Source: Ciona savignyi
Taxonomy: Eukaryota > Chordata > Ascidiacea > Phlebobranchia > Cionidae
Reading direction: 5' to 3'
Assembly (NCBI GenBank): GCA_000149265.1
Contig: CH003301.1
Coordinates: 1 to 64,000, forward strand
DNA: 64,000 bases
The position numbers and the translations under genes were made by a program. A model generated the notes under the pieces. That model saw only the letters and a list, made by a program, of their open reading frames with translations, ran no database searches and was not told the origin of the DNA. Shown piece after piece: positions 38,772 to 52,222 of this stretch. How positions within the stretch are numbered: the stretch's first letter is position 1; every line of letters begins with the position of its first letter.

Positions 38772-41248
38772 GATAAAAAAAACTAGGCTCTGGGTAATAT
38801 GTATTGCCTACATTTTTGTTTACAGTAACAACAATAATGAAATTATATCAATACGTCTTGTTATTTGGCCATGTACGCTATTTTGTTTGCGTTTATATAG
38901 GCCACCAAATTAATGAAACAGTCTCGTATTTGGAATGAATTGGAAACAAAATTCTCTCCATTTTACAGTCTATATGCATGCTATCAGTGTAAAATTTGAA
39001 TAAGCTAACTTCGTGTAATTTATTGTTAATCAATTTAACTGCTGCGACTGCTGTATTAATTACTAAAACGTTGGGCTTCACCACGTATTTAATTAATGTT
39101 GTTTCTGTATTAAGTTCATAGTCTATTACATTTTTTTAGAGGACGAATACAACAAAAAACTACACTGTTAATGAAGAACTGCGATAAACATCATTGTCAA
39201 GCTGACGAAAAAACTACGTTGCATATATTCTTTACAAGCACTCATATAGCCTATGGGCTATACATGTAAGCAGACTTTGAAATTCAATAACGATACATAT
39301 AGTCTCTTTATATACGAAAGTTTTAAAAAGTTTTAAAATGTTTAACAACCGTTCTTTATTAATTTCTCGCCTTATGGTGAATCTTTTTTCTGTTACATTT
39401 ATACCGTCTAAGTTTCTTTTATTAATGTAGGATGTCATTTGAATAACTATGTCACGAGCGGAGGTTGGAAAAAAATACAAAGCGAAAAAGAAATTTTTTT
39501 CAACGCATTGTTCCGCCCTCCTTTTCCCAATTCCTTTTCCAACGCCTCGTATGTAAACAGGAGGCAGAAAACAATTAATTACGGCAGCTGTAATAAAAGA
39601 ACAGCAAACACGTAGGAATGAAAACAAAGGTTAACGTTAGGTAACAGCACAAAATTAATATTTTACTTTCTCACACTCAAATAAAAACCAACCAGTTTTT
39701 ACCGTCGATTCTTAGAACTTTTAAAATATACCTACCAATCTGTGGTAAGTCGATGTCCTTTTCTATGGTGTGATGGCGACTAGCGTTAAAGTTTTATTAA
39801 ATAATTTGTACTCGTGATGGTGAGATTCACTTTTATTATCTTCGAAAATTTTTCTTATGGTGGCAATTTTCCAACGGTGTAAAAACTTTGTAATATAAAT
39901 ATTGTTTTATACAGTTTTCGCCACAGTATACCTATATATAGCTAAACTTGATTTCGAATCCCAAATTTTCAAACGATAGGTATTTATAAGTTATTTCTTG
40001 CTATATTTATTACGACACAATATCAATTGAGGTGTCGAAAAAAACGGGAACATGAATAATTTACAGAAATGTGATACTAATTTACAGAAATATTCAAAAA
40101 TCCAATCATAATTAATCGAAAAAGCTAAAAAGTTCAGAATATATAAATACGAGAACTAATAGAAACCTATTCTGGTTTGGAATATTAACTACGGAACCGT
40201 TCAAAACTAAAATTGACTTCTTTCCTCTATGACCATTTTCACCGACGAAAACGATCTGATTTACAGAAATGAACCCGCGGAAAAATAATCCCATATTTCC
40301 GCTGGTCGCTAAGAGTGTTTTTTACATTTTTTTTATTTAAATCGATCTGACCACCTATGGGACCGTCATCAAGCGGTCGCGTTAGCGGGGTGGTCGTGTT
40401 AGTGAATTTTGCTTTGGAGCAAGTTGTCGTTATATGCAGCCAAAACGTCTGCCTTTTTACTAAATTTATACCAAATCCATTATTTTTTATCAGATACCGC
40501 AGAATGAATTTAAACAACTGTTAGTACTGAAGTTTATCTTATAAGATTCAGTTCTGTTTGCCACAATTTTGTTGGTGTGTGTGTACGCGCTTATTTAATC
40601 TTATTGTTTTGATCATAAACAAATTTAACCTTTTTATTTTGGTGACAAAGGCAAATTATTTAGCACGTGTGGTCACTTAAGCAGAGTAAAATATGAAGTT
40701 TTGGACCAAAATATGGCGGTCCTGGTATGGAAACCGTGGTGGTCGCGTTCTTGAAACAGAATGCAATGCATTACCATAGTAAATTATTTGAGACCGCACA
40801 AAAGTGGTCCTGATAAAGAGGTTGTCGTGTTACAGAGGTGGTCTCCAAGCGGGGTTCCACTGTATATCTGCTTTGTATGACTAAAGGGGAATACCCTAAA
40901 TCAAAAGTAAACTAAGATGAGGCACTTTTAGAAATAACAGCACTAATTAGCTAAAATGTTTATTTACACATTGGATATACCGCTTATTATTTTATAACAG
41001 ATTTTGAAAGATTTATGTTTTTTTTTGACAATTTAGGAAATTAATCAATCCAGTACGTTTCGGCATATTTCATCCAGTATGAACGGAATTTACCATACAT
41101 GGAAACGATCTGTAAATCTACATTGTGAGAGCCATTGTGCCAAATACGTCAAGTAAACAAAAAACAATATGACACTGAGCAAAACTGGCAGCAGCGAACA
41201 AAGAAATCGTGCGTTGCTGTGGGGTGTCCCGACTTAAAATCAGGTGGA
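38772..41248. other. Intergenic region between divergent DUOX and LMBRD1
   Basis: The region lies between the start codons of two divergently transcribed genes, so promoters for both are expected, but I can point to no convincing core elements. The open frames seen (for example 39232-39627 on the minus strand) show no domain and no splice context. It contains a probable DNA-transposon relic at about 40341-40861. Confidence 0.5.
40341..40861. mobile_element. Probable pogo/Tigger-like non-autonomous DNA transposon relic
   Basis: The right end reads, on the minus strand, TACAGTGGAACCCCGCTTGG, the kind of terminus typical of pogo/Tigger elements inserting at TA. It is followed by repeated GGTCGCGTTA and GTGGTCGTGTTA blocks. 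Similar blocks recur at 40345-40405 (CAAGCGGTCGCGTTAGCGGG, GGTGGTCGTGTTAG). The left terminus is not clear and there is no transposase frame. The family name rests on my memory of such ends. Confidence 0.4.
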
Positions 41249-44200
41249 ATGTATATTCCTTGGCACATTACCCTCGCTATGTGGATATCCTTTCCAATTG
41301 GTGCGGTGGTAAGTTTTCTATAAAGTAACGTTAGTCATTATAAATTCGTTACATTTTAAAAACATTTTATGCAATGCAGTTTTTACACACTTTTGTTTAC
41401 GAGCTACTTCAGTAAATTAATTAAGGTTTCAAAATTTTTCCAAATATTATTTATTTAAAGCCATGTCAAGTTTTAATGATTTTCAATTTTCCATCTTTTT
41501 TCTGGAATGATTAATTGTATTTTTTTCTTGTGTAGGAAACAAAAAAAAAACAGAATAAAATAAAATGCTCTAAATTAGTAAAGTCGTTAATTTAAAACAT
41601 GATAACAACATTCATTTTGTCTAATACATTCAGAATTTCCTTTTTTATGTTGAATTTAATACACTAAGTAGTAGCAATTTTTCAAATCATTGTCTTAATA
41701 TTAGGCATGTAAATAATTATAAGTAAATAAAAAGACATTTTTATCCTCAGGTTGTTGTGGGGCTTGGCTTAGTCCACTATATTCATCACATTAGGTCTGC
41801 AAGAGGCTCAGTGGTTTGTGCATTTGCCTCAATTTTACTTGTTCTTACTTCATTTCTTCTGGTGAACTTGGTGATTATCGATATGTTTTTTGTTTCTTCA
41901 ACCAAGTCTAACTATGGTATTAGACAAGTAAGTTTTATAGCATTTCAAAGTAAATTATGTATATCGAACTTAAACTTGTGTGTTGCCAAAAGTGCATCAT
42001 TATGTTAAAGTCACAAGCTGTAAATTAGTTATTGGTTAAAAAGTTACCCAATTGTGTGTAAGTTATTTAAAACATTTTATTTGCAAGAATATCTTATTTT
42101 TACAGAAATGGGCGACAAATCAAACAATTGCATATGCAGAAAAAGCATTCTTGTATGGATATTACGGTAAATAAGTGTTTAAATTAAAAATTGGAAGCAC
42201 CTTTGTGCCTTAACGCAAAACCTACTAAAATGACTTGATTTACAGGTGTTTTTACCTTTCTTGTTCTTCTAATGGTTTTTTTGTTTTCTTTGCTTTACTT
42301 TTCATACAAACCAATCAGAACTGCAGAAGCTTCCAGATGGGTAGGTGAATTAACATGCAATACCGTTATGTCACTCTAGTATTTACCTTACGCTTCAAAA
42401 TGTATTCATTGGAATATAAGGTTGCTGTGAAATCTATTTCAGCAGGTTTAGTTCGTTAAAGTATGTATAACTGCAATTATAAAAAAAACAACACAGTTGG
42501 TTGTCAGACATTATAACGACTAAAATAATAATATTGTAATTGTGTTCCTTATTCATAAAATTTCAATTTTAGCAAATCTGACGCAGTTTATTTTATATTT
42601 TGATTTTTATGTTTGTATTCTATAATATTGTGTTAAATAACAAAATTTAAATTTAAAATTAACTATGTTTTCTTTATAAATTCTGTTTCAAAAAAGGCAA
42701 ATTTCAATGTAATTTGCTCTCCCTGCTATAAAGTTTAATAATCTTTCAGGGAAATGAAGCTCGTCTACTAGATTGCTTATTTTTTCATATATCACTCATA
42801 ATTCTGTCAACCATTACCTGCATGGACATGGATATTTACTTAACCATTATATATCAATATCTTTTGGGATTTGTTTGTTGTTTGAAATAGAAATATTCAA
42901 AAGGTTTTAAGGGGAGGAGGGTTAAAATTAATTGAAGTGAACATTTTATCAAAATATATCATACCTTTGTGGGTTTAGTCAACATTGATTAAATCTAAAA
43001 TTACCTTATCCATATTATGCAATTTCCTGTATTAAGAAAATTACTTTTTGTAACTTGACTGACATATCCTTCAGAATATTGGACATGGGTTTTTGTGTAC
43101 ATTAGCTCCAGTTGTACTACTCATGATTGTTCTCATATTAAGGTAAAATATTTAATTTGTGGATTCTTTCTGGTTGTGTTTACCTGCTTGAAATTCATTT
43201 TATTTCCAGTGTTTCGTATCTGTCTACCAATACTGGATGTCTAAAAAACTTTAGTGCTAACCTATACAAGCAATTGAATATTATTGGACAACTTGAATAC
43301 CCCACGCGTAGTAAGTAAAGTAGCAATGTACTTAATGTTCTATGGAAAGTCTTAAATTCCCTCTCCAGGCATTGATGCTGGTCTGGTATGCGTTATCAAC
43401 TGTATTGCTCTAATTGGGATGGTTCACTCACTGATATACACTGTAAGTTAAGAGTCCATGATGTAATGCATATTTATCTTATGACCAATTGTTAATCAAC
43501 CCAGTAGTTAAATGGGGTGAAAAAAATTATTATGTTTCCATAGTATTAAACACACTGGGGTAGTTCCAATAACCTTGCTGTGGGCGGTAATGTGTTGGTT
43601 GCCTTTTTTACAATGCTTAGTGTATTTTGGGTTAACCATGAATGTCTTATTCTAAAATATCAAATGCTAAAATTAAAAATACTAATAATTTATTTTGTGT
43701 TTCAAAGTCACAAGAAAGACTATATTTCAAAATATATTGCTTAGGCATTTGGAATGACGATACTGCCGGTAAACTTTATAAATGGTGAACCCAACAATGA
43801 ACAACAGAGACAACCCACAGAAGAATCAATACCGGTATCAGAGATAAAGAAAAATAGTTTTCCGAACAAGTAGTATAGAAATCTGCGCTAAAACTTTAAT
43901 TTAGGCTGACCAAAATGTTTATACTTAATTTTGTTTTACTTTCAAACTGTTGTTGTATCTGCCCAAAGCTTATGTATCAGTGCAATCAATACAAAAATAC
44001 CATAGTTAACACTAGCAGTAATTTATACTGTAAATTTAAACAGCGTGATATAAACAAATATTTCTTAGCACAGGGAAAACCAAACATTGAACAATTCTGA
44101 TCATCAAACACTTCGATATAATTCTGAAAGGCTGGTGTATCACCAATGTAAAGAAGGTTCATTGCATCATCAAAATTATTCTTGCTTTACAAAGTTAAAA

Positions 44201-45826
44201 TGTCTTGTTCGGCCACTTCAAGTTAGTTGGTTCATATAGTTTGTCTTAATAATCTCATTTTGCTTGACTAGATGCATATAGTGTTTGTTGTATTTACCAG
44301 GGTTTATAATATTAAGTACAAGAATATTTTTTGCCTTCACTTGGTTGTAGCATTACTAACTTGACTAAAGACACCACCACACTAGTTTTAATCCCAAAAG
44401 TTAAAAACCCACAAATTACATTTTTGATTTATAGGTTATGGGCGGTGTTCTGCTATGCTTGTTTGCATGGCTAATAATTATCACCCTTGCACTATCAAAG
44501 TAAGTTCTGGTGATTGCATCAAATTATTCTGGTTAACTTTTATGTTGATGATTATTTCAGTACAAACCGGTATTTATCATCACATGGCATAAAAACTGGG
44601 TATTTAGCAGGAAATACCAGCGTTGTAAATCCCATCAACTACTTGTTGTTTCAAAGCAATGGGGTGAGTAGTGCAACCAATGATTAAGTCTCTGTATAAT
44701 TTTCCTTTCTGCTAGGTGTTTCCTGTTCACTATTTACTTCTTGGGGGAATTGCTTTTTATTTGGCTGCAAGTTCAGTTGCAGGAATGAAATACATTGGAA
44801 TATGGTTCTTATGGAAAAAGGTAATTTGACTAAGTACTCTTTAATTTGCTTGAAAATATTGCAAATTTTATGCAAAAGTGTTTTTTTTACAAACGATGTG
44901 CTAATTCATTGCAGATTCACAATATTGAAGAAGGCAACACACTGCCCCATGCAATTTTATTTAGCAGTTTTGTTGTTTCAACGGTTATGGTATACACTGT
45001 GATACTATTCTACTCATTATTTCCACAATATGCAATGTATGGATCACAAACTTATCAGGTCAAAAATCAATTCAATACAGCAATTTAAAAGTATTTACAT
45101 TGCCATGGTCTTTAGGTTAATGAAATGTTAATTGGAAGAATTCGTCCATTTTTTCAAGTCAAGGTGTTGCAATGCAGCATGGAGGGACCAGCAGGTTGTA
45201 CAGTTGTAAGGCTTAGAGTATCATTTAAACTTTTTAAAAAGCATCCAAATTAAAATAGTTCGGTCATACTGTTAACTGATCAGGATTTTATTTATAAAAT
45301 CCACAATTTAGTTCAAATGAATTGTGGGTAACAATAATTAGATTACATTTGGTCTGCTATTGGTATCCTGAAGTTATTGCATTATGTTAGGATTAAAATA
45401 GATCAATCCACCGTGTTGATGTTTATGAAGCGCTCTTTTGTCCCAAGACTTTAGCTCACCAATAACACTTAGTTGATATCCTTTGTAATGCTACGTATAA
45501 AAAAACATACTTGTTCCAACAGACCAGTGCGACATGACAAGACTTTTGACATTTCAAGTAAAATTCTTTAACAGCATATGGCCTTTTGGTGCTATATTTT
45601 ACTGGAGTAATTGGTTGTTAATACTAGTAAGTAAAGTTGTTATTATATGCAACAAACCTTACTTTTATTTAGATCTATTGGAACACCCAGACTTTATATT
45701 TGGCCTTAAAAATTTCAGGTTTTCATTATTGGGTTCATGGTTTCAATGAAACGCATTAAAATAGCTACAGATGCATACTCTACTCCAAACGGAAGTCAAG
45801 AGAATTTAGTTACAGAAGTAATTTAA
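41249..45826 (+). CDS. LMBRD1: LMBR1 domain-containing protein 1 (lysosomal cobalamin exporter subunit)
   Basis: LMBD1 is a multi-pass lysosomal membrane protein that works with ABCD4 to export cobalamin. Exons: 41249-41308, 41751-41927, 42106-42166, 42246-42340, 43075-43142, 43210-43310, 43369-43442, 43745-43834, 44435-44499, 44561-44663, 44716-44820, 44915-45058, 45116-45205, 45528-45626, 45719-45826. They sum to 1,440 nt in one frame (479 residues). Matches to human LMBD1 in order: NLVIIDMFFVSSTK; AFLYGYYGVFTF; ALIGMVHSLIYTAFGM; VAGMKYIGIWFLW; LFPQYAMYGSQTY; CTV...MTRLLTFQ...FYWSNW. Most exons cover one hydrophobic segment. The chosen start is the first ATG in the open frame, which is closed upstream by a TGA at 41126. 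The product is about 60 residues shorter than the human protein; the loss falls in the large cytoplasmic loop after exon 43745-43834. AATAAA lies at 45856. Confidence 0.93.
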
Positions 45827-45909
45827 TATATTTTTAAAGCGTTTTGTATTTGCACAATAAAAGAACAAGAATAACAAACTTTTAACACTGCATTAGAACG
45901 TTATTTTAA

Positions 45910-48900
45910 AATAGATTTCTTTGTAAATTTACATCAGATTATTTCCCTTGTTTCGTCATGCACGAGTGTCGTGGTGCACAATATCATCATCAGAAACTGA
46001 ACAGTAATTTCTCAATACTTCCAACTTACATTGAAACAATGTTGTATTTCAGCTTCGGCAGATTATATTCTGTAACTGATAAAAAAAAACTACATTTTAA
46101 ACATGTTAATACGCGCAACTACAGATTGCACTATTACGTTGCGTATTGATCAGCTAATGTGAGTATCAATCAATTAATTTCGTCACACGAAAGTAAGACA
46201 GGGCAAGTCGATTATCATCATAGCAAACCCAGGTAATAAGATTTGTAAAAAAACGCACCTTTATCAATTTAACCTTGCAAAAAAATGATAAAAAATCAGG
46301 TTGTTTCTCTCATATCAGTAAGAATAGTCTATTAATTAAACTACACAATGGTTCAGAGAGAAAGATTATTTTGCACATTTCTGGCCATCACCTGGCACTA
46401 ATAACCAAGAATGGAATCCGATGTGCTGAAAAGACAGTCCTGCAGTCGTGTGGCCTATGCATATACCGAATTCTATACACAAAACTGGTTTTAGCTTAGT
46501 CCGAAAAAAATATGTATATATACAATAAAACCCAGTGAAAACACAATACTTACTTTATAACATTTTTACTAAACTTTGATGTCTGTTGACTTTTGTTTCT
46601 TTCTATCTGAATAAAATAATTAAATTGACAAGTTTCCTACTACTATGGGTTCATTTTGTTACTATTTTCGTCAACGGCGAAAATAAAAATGCTATTGAAA
46701 TGTAAAAATGTACCTTTATACTCTTTTATCTTGAAATATAGCATTCTAACACCGGTTTAAAATTTTAAACAATTTGAAATGTTGTCTCAGGAAGTTGAGC
46801 TTAATATGATTCGTCATCAATTTTATTTATGACGGGGAAAGAAGGTATTTCATCATTGACAACCAAATATTTTTATGTGCATTACTCCACGATCGTTACC
46901 TTTAATTATTAACTATATGCAGAATCTCTAATTAACTCACTTTTTGATAGTGGTATGTACGTTTCATCAAACTGACCAATCGAAACGAACAACCTATAAA
47001 AACACTCTGTAAGCATTGATACAAACTACTAGTCTTGCTAGGAAAGTAGTTTTTAAAATATTAAATTTAGGCAACCAGTTATATTCCAAAATGATCTTAA
47101 ATAGAAAATATAAGCAACAAGTTATCATTCAAATTGATCTAAAAGTTAATTATCAGTTTTAAATAGTTTTTACATTTTTTTAAAATAATTTTGAAGTTCA
47201 CGATAACATTGATTTACATATACTTACCTTCCATTTAGTTTACATGTTTATTGTTTAGCACCTCTTTAGTTATTATGGGTTGTGCTCTGTAAATAAAACA
47301 ATGTTATTATGTTACTTTTGTAATAAACCGGAATAGATTTCTTTGTAAAAAAGTTCCATCAGATTATTTCCCTTGTTTCGTCATGCACGAATGTCGTGGT
47401 GCATAATATCATCATCAGAAACTGAACAGTAATTTCTCAATACTTCCAACTTACATTGAAACAATGTTGTATTTCAGCTTCTGCAGATCATATCCTGTAA
47501 CTGAAACACGACATTTTAAACATGTAAATACGCAACTAAAGATTGCATTATCATGTTGCATTTTGCTCAGATAATGTGAGTATCAATCAATTAATTTCGT
47601 CATACGAAAGTAAGACCGGGCAAGTCGATTATCATTATAGCAAACCAAGGCAATGAGATTTGTAAAAAACGCACCTTTATCAATTGAAGCTTTTATCTGC
47701 TGCTACTGCAAAAAAAGAAAAACGTAAAATACAAATTTTAAAAAATCTTTAAACTTTGAGATATTGTTTCTCTCATATCAGTAAGAATAGTTTATTAATT
47801 AAACTACACAATGGTTCAGAGAGAAAGATTATTTTGCACATTTCTGGCCATCACATGGCACTAATAACCAAGAATGGAATCCTATGTGCTGAATATGTAA
47901 GACAGCGTACTGTCATGTAACCTAATGGTTGGCATGACCCATGCATATATAGGGCATGACCAATGTTAATATATTCATACAATAAAAACCAGTAAAAACA
48001 CAATACTCACTTTAGCAACTTTAAACCAAATATTGATGTCTATTGCCTTTGTTTCTTTTTATCTGAATATTAAAATTAAATTGACAAGTTTTCTACCACT
48101 TGTATAGTTTATTTAAATCAGTGACACTAATTATCCACATGTTTTTAAAAAGAGTTTAATTTCCATTAATCAAAATAATAATAAATTCTACATAATATGT
48201 TGATACACACCTCCATAACATCTTATATTTTCCAACAACCGATTTCCGTTTTTAGTCCTTAATTCCTCCTGAAAAGCAAAAATGCATAACTAGGTGAATA
48301 TAATATTTGCTTGTAAATATAATTAAACATTTTTATTAAACAGCCATTCAGGGTGAAGAATAAAATATCACCAATGTTTTGTCTGTCCTGTTGAGCTTAA
48401 GTAATCATCATAATGGCATGCAGTCAACTAAAATGAAAATAAAAAGCATTTACTATAAACGTACCTGCATGTGTAAATCCAAATGATGAGTCTGAAATAA
48501 ATTATAATTTGTTTTAAAACAATAAAATTTGTTTATAAAATATAGTTAATAAAGCAAAGATTGGTCAGCGACTCTAGTCGTCTTCAAAGAAGCCTCAGTG
48601 AGAGAGTTATTTTTCATCATTTAAAGATTTAGAATGGCTATTTATTGAAGCAGTACAAACCTGGCTACATTCCTTTGCTCATAAGCCTTGTATGAACCAA
48701 CAAAGTGAATTGTGAAGATCTTTTCTCATCTGTCAAAAATTCGTTGGATCACGATTCTGAAAAAAGAATTGAATTATTTAAGGCATCCCGCTATAAAACC
48801 TGAAATACCTGATGATTTTAGGGATAATAGTATGTATTGGTGAATAGGACAATAGAAACCTCTTTTACAATTTCAAATGTTGTCTCAGGAAGTTGAGCTT

Positions 48901-51480
48901 AATATAAATCATCATCAATTTTATTTATGACGGGGAAAGAAGGTATTTCATCATTGACAACCAAATATTTTTATGTGCATTACTCCACGATCGTTACCTT
49001 TAATTATTACCTATATGCAGAATCTCTAATTAACTCACTTTTTGTTAGTGGTATGTACATTTCATCAAACTGATCAATCGAAACGAACAACCTATAAAGA
49101 CACTCTGTTGTAAGCATTGATACAAACTACTATTAAATTTATACAACCAGTTATATTTCAAAATGATCTTGAATAGAAAATATAATCAACAAGTTATTGT
49201 TCAAATTGATCTAAAGGTTAATTATCAGTTTTTACATTTTTTAAAAATAATTTTTGAAGTTCACAATAAAATTGATTTACATATAGTTACCTTCAATTTA
49301 GTTTACATGTTTTGCACCTCTTTAGTTATGGGTAGTGCTCTGTAATAAAACACTATTATTAAGTTACTGTTGTATTAAACCGGAATAAATTTCTTTGAAA
49401 TAAAGTTCAATCAGATTATTTCCCTTGTTTCGTCATGCACGAATGTCGTGGTGCACAATATCATCATCAGAAACTGAACAGTAATTTCTCAATACTTCCA
49501 ACTTACATTGAAATAATGTTGCATTTCAGCTTCGGCAGATCATATCCTGTAACTGAAACACGACATTTTAAACATGTAAATACGCAGCAACAGATTGCAC
49601 TATTATGTTGCGTATTGCTCAGATAATGTGAGTATCAATCAATTAATTTCGTCATACGAAAGTAAGACAGGGCAAGTCGATTATCATCATAGCAAACCAA
49701 GGTAATGAGATTTGTAAACAAACGCACCTTTATCAATTGAAGCTTTTATCTGCTGCTACTGCAAAAAAAAAGAAAAAGTAAAATACAAATTTTAAAAAAT
49801 CTTTAAACTTTCAGATATTGTTTCTCTCATATCAGTAAGAATAGTTTATTAATTAAACTACACAATGGTTCAGAGAGAAAGATTATTTTGCACATTTCTG
49901 GCCATCACCTGGCACTAACAACCAAGAATGGAATCCTATGTGCTGAATATGTAAGACAGCCGTACTGTCATGTAACCTAATGGTTGGCATGACCTATGCA
50001 TATATAGGGTATGACCAATGTAAATATATAGATACAATAAAAACCAGTAAAAACATGATACTCACTTTAGCAACTTTAAACCAAATATTGATGTCTATTG
50101 CCTTTGTTTCTTTCCATCTGAATATTAAAATTAAATTGACAAGTTTTCTACCACTTGTATAGTTTATTTAAATCAGTGACACTAATTATCCACATGTTTT
50201 TAAAAGGAATTTAATTTCCATTAATCAAAATCAAAATTCCATTAAAATTAATTAAATCCACATAATATGTTGATACACACCTCCATAACATCTTATATTT
50301 TCCAACAACCGATTTCAGATTTTAGTCCTTAATTCCTCCTGCAAAGCAAAAATGCATAACTAGGTGAATTTAATATTTGCTTGTAAATATAATTAAACAA
50401 TTTTATTAAACAGCCATTCAGGGTGAAGAATAAAATATCACCAATGTTTTGTCTGTCCTGTTGAGCTTAAGTAATCATCATAATGGCATGCAGTCAACTA
50501 AAATGAAAATAAAAAGCATTTACTATAAACGTACCTCCATGCGTAAATCCAAATAATGAGTCTGCAATAAATTATAATTTGTTTTAAAACAATAAAATTT
50601 GTTTATAAAATATAGTTAATAAAGCAAGGATTGGTCAGCGACTCTAGTCGTCTTCAAAGAAGCCTCAGTGAGAGAGTTATTTTTCATCATTTAAAAATTT
50701 AGAACGGCTATTTATTGAAGCAGTACAAACCTGGCTACATTACTTTGCTCATAAGCCTTGTATGAACCAACAAAGTGAATTGTGAAGAACTTTCCTCATC
50801 TGTCAAAAATTCGTTGGATCACGATTCTGAAAAAAGAATTGAATTATTTAAGGCATCCCGCTATAAAACCTGAAATACCTGATGATTTTGGCGATAATAG
50901 TATGTATTGGTGAATAAGACAAGAATATAAACCGCTTTTACAAATTAAAACGTTGTCTCAGAAAGTTGAGCTTAATATAAATCGTCATCAATTTTATTTA
51001 TGACGGGGAAAGAAGGTATTTCATCATTGACAACCAAATATTTTTATGTGCATTACTCCACGATCGTTACCTTTAATTATTAACTATATGCAGAATATCT
51101 AATTAACTCACTTTTTGATAGTGGTATGTACGTTTCATCAAATTGATCAATCGAAATGAACAACCTATAAAAACACCCTGTAAGCATTGATACAAACTAC
51201 TAGTCATGCAAGAAGAGTAATTTTAAAAATACTAAATTTAGCAACCAGTTATATTTCAAAATGATTTTAAATACTAAATTTAGCAACCAGTTATATTTCA
51301 AAATGATTTTAAATACTAAATATAAGCAACAAGTTATTATTCTAATTGATCTAAAGGTTAATTATCAGTTTTAAATACAGTTTTTACAATTTTTTAAATA
51401 ATTTTGAAGTTCATTATAAAATTGATTTACATATAGTTACCTTCCATTTAGTTTACATGTTTAGCACCTCTTTCGTTATA
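45910..51480. repeat. Tandem array of three units (about 1.4, 2.05 and 2.1 kb)
   Basis: Three head-to-tail copies begin at about 45910, 47336 and 49384, each marked by TTTCGTCATGCACGA near its start; the period between copies two and three is about 2,048 bp. The copies look well over 85% identical by eye. Unit 1 lacks about 700 bp present in the others (corresponding to about 48110-48860). Unit 3 has a small internal tandem duplication of about 53 bp near 51236-51320. The array fills the space between the convergent LMBRD1 and KHDRBS genes. It is not a simple satellite, because exon-like segments recur at the same places in each unit. Confidence 0.9.
46550..51164 (-). other. Exon-like segments of an unrecognised, tandemly repeated minus-strand gene
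   Basis: Within the array, several minus-strand segments have AG acceptors, GT donors and an open frame conserved between units. At 46941-46993, 49039-49091 and 51112-51164 the translation is LF(V/I)SI(G/D)QFDE(T/M)YIPL(S/T)K before a GTGAGT donor. At 48465-48491 and 50535-50561 a 27-nt exon reads THHLDLHMQ or THYLDLRME. At 48211-48268 it reads EELRTKNGNRLLENIRCYG, while the copy at 50281-50338 has a stop in that frame. At about 46801-46875 and its equivalents a frame ends VVNDEIPSFPVINKIDD plus two residues and a stop. At about 46550-46607 unit 1 has an open 53-nt exon that is closed in units 2 and 3. I do not recognise the protein, and I could not link the segments into one phase-consistent model. 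It may be a decaying gene cluster or part of a repeat family. Confidence 0.4.
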
Positions 51481-52222
51481 GTAAATTTTAGCAGAACGTA
51501 GTAGATCACATTTTGTTGATTGATTTGGACATCCCATCTTTGTTTTTTTTTATCTTTTTGTCTTGCGTTTTCAATTGAGTGTTAAACAGGCTTTTTTCAC
51601 ATAAACGTTATCAGACAAGCAATGAATAGAAAAAGCAATTTTATTTACATCTTCATGGTTAAAATGCAGAACGCTTGTTAATTCCAATGTTTTTTGCAGT
51701 TTCAGTTTGTGAAGCTTTCCATTATTCATATTAATGGTTTATAAATATGTAAGATAATTCACATAAGGACAGGGCGATAATTTAATCAAGCATTAAACTT
51801 TTGGGTTGATTGGCAATTTTTTTTAAATGCTGTAATATTTGTTTTTGTAAAGAACATTAAAATAAAATCGTTGGTTTGTTTAGATTGCTAAACATGCAAT
51901 TGTTTTGAATACCGTTAAACAGTTTTTTTAAGGTTCATTAACATTCAAATTTATACTGAAAAAGTAAATAGAAGTTTTACAACAACATAAAACTATATTT
52001 TAAACAACAAAATTGTGTTAAAACAATAAAAAATCTTTAACAGGCCATCTAAATTTTTTTTACATCGGTTCATTTATTGAACAAAAGAAATGTTCGGTTT
52101 CATTGTATGATTGAATTTGTTAAGATCCCTCAGCATGATTAATTTGAACCATGAACAATATCTAGAATCTTGCCTGGTTCGATTTTAGGCATGAGACAGT
52201 ACTTCAACCCTTCAATGTGGTT

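Noticed and set aside
39232-39627. 131-codon minus-strand open frame in the DU0X-LMBRD1 spacer
   Set aside because: There is no start context, domain or splice partner. Its composition (Phe, Ile, Lys, Arg, Asn) is what AT-rich DNA gives by chance; I kept it as non-coding.
42751-42895. Possible extra LMBRD1 exon after TTTCAG, with a frame ending YQYLLGFVCCLK
   Set aside because: It meets a stop without a donor, and joining exon 42246-42340 directly to 43075-43142 keeps frame and homology.
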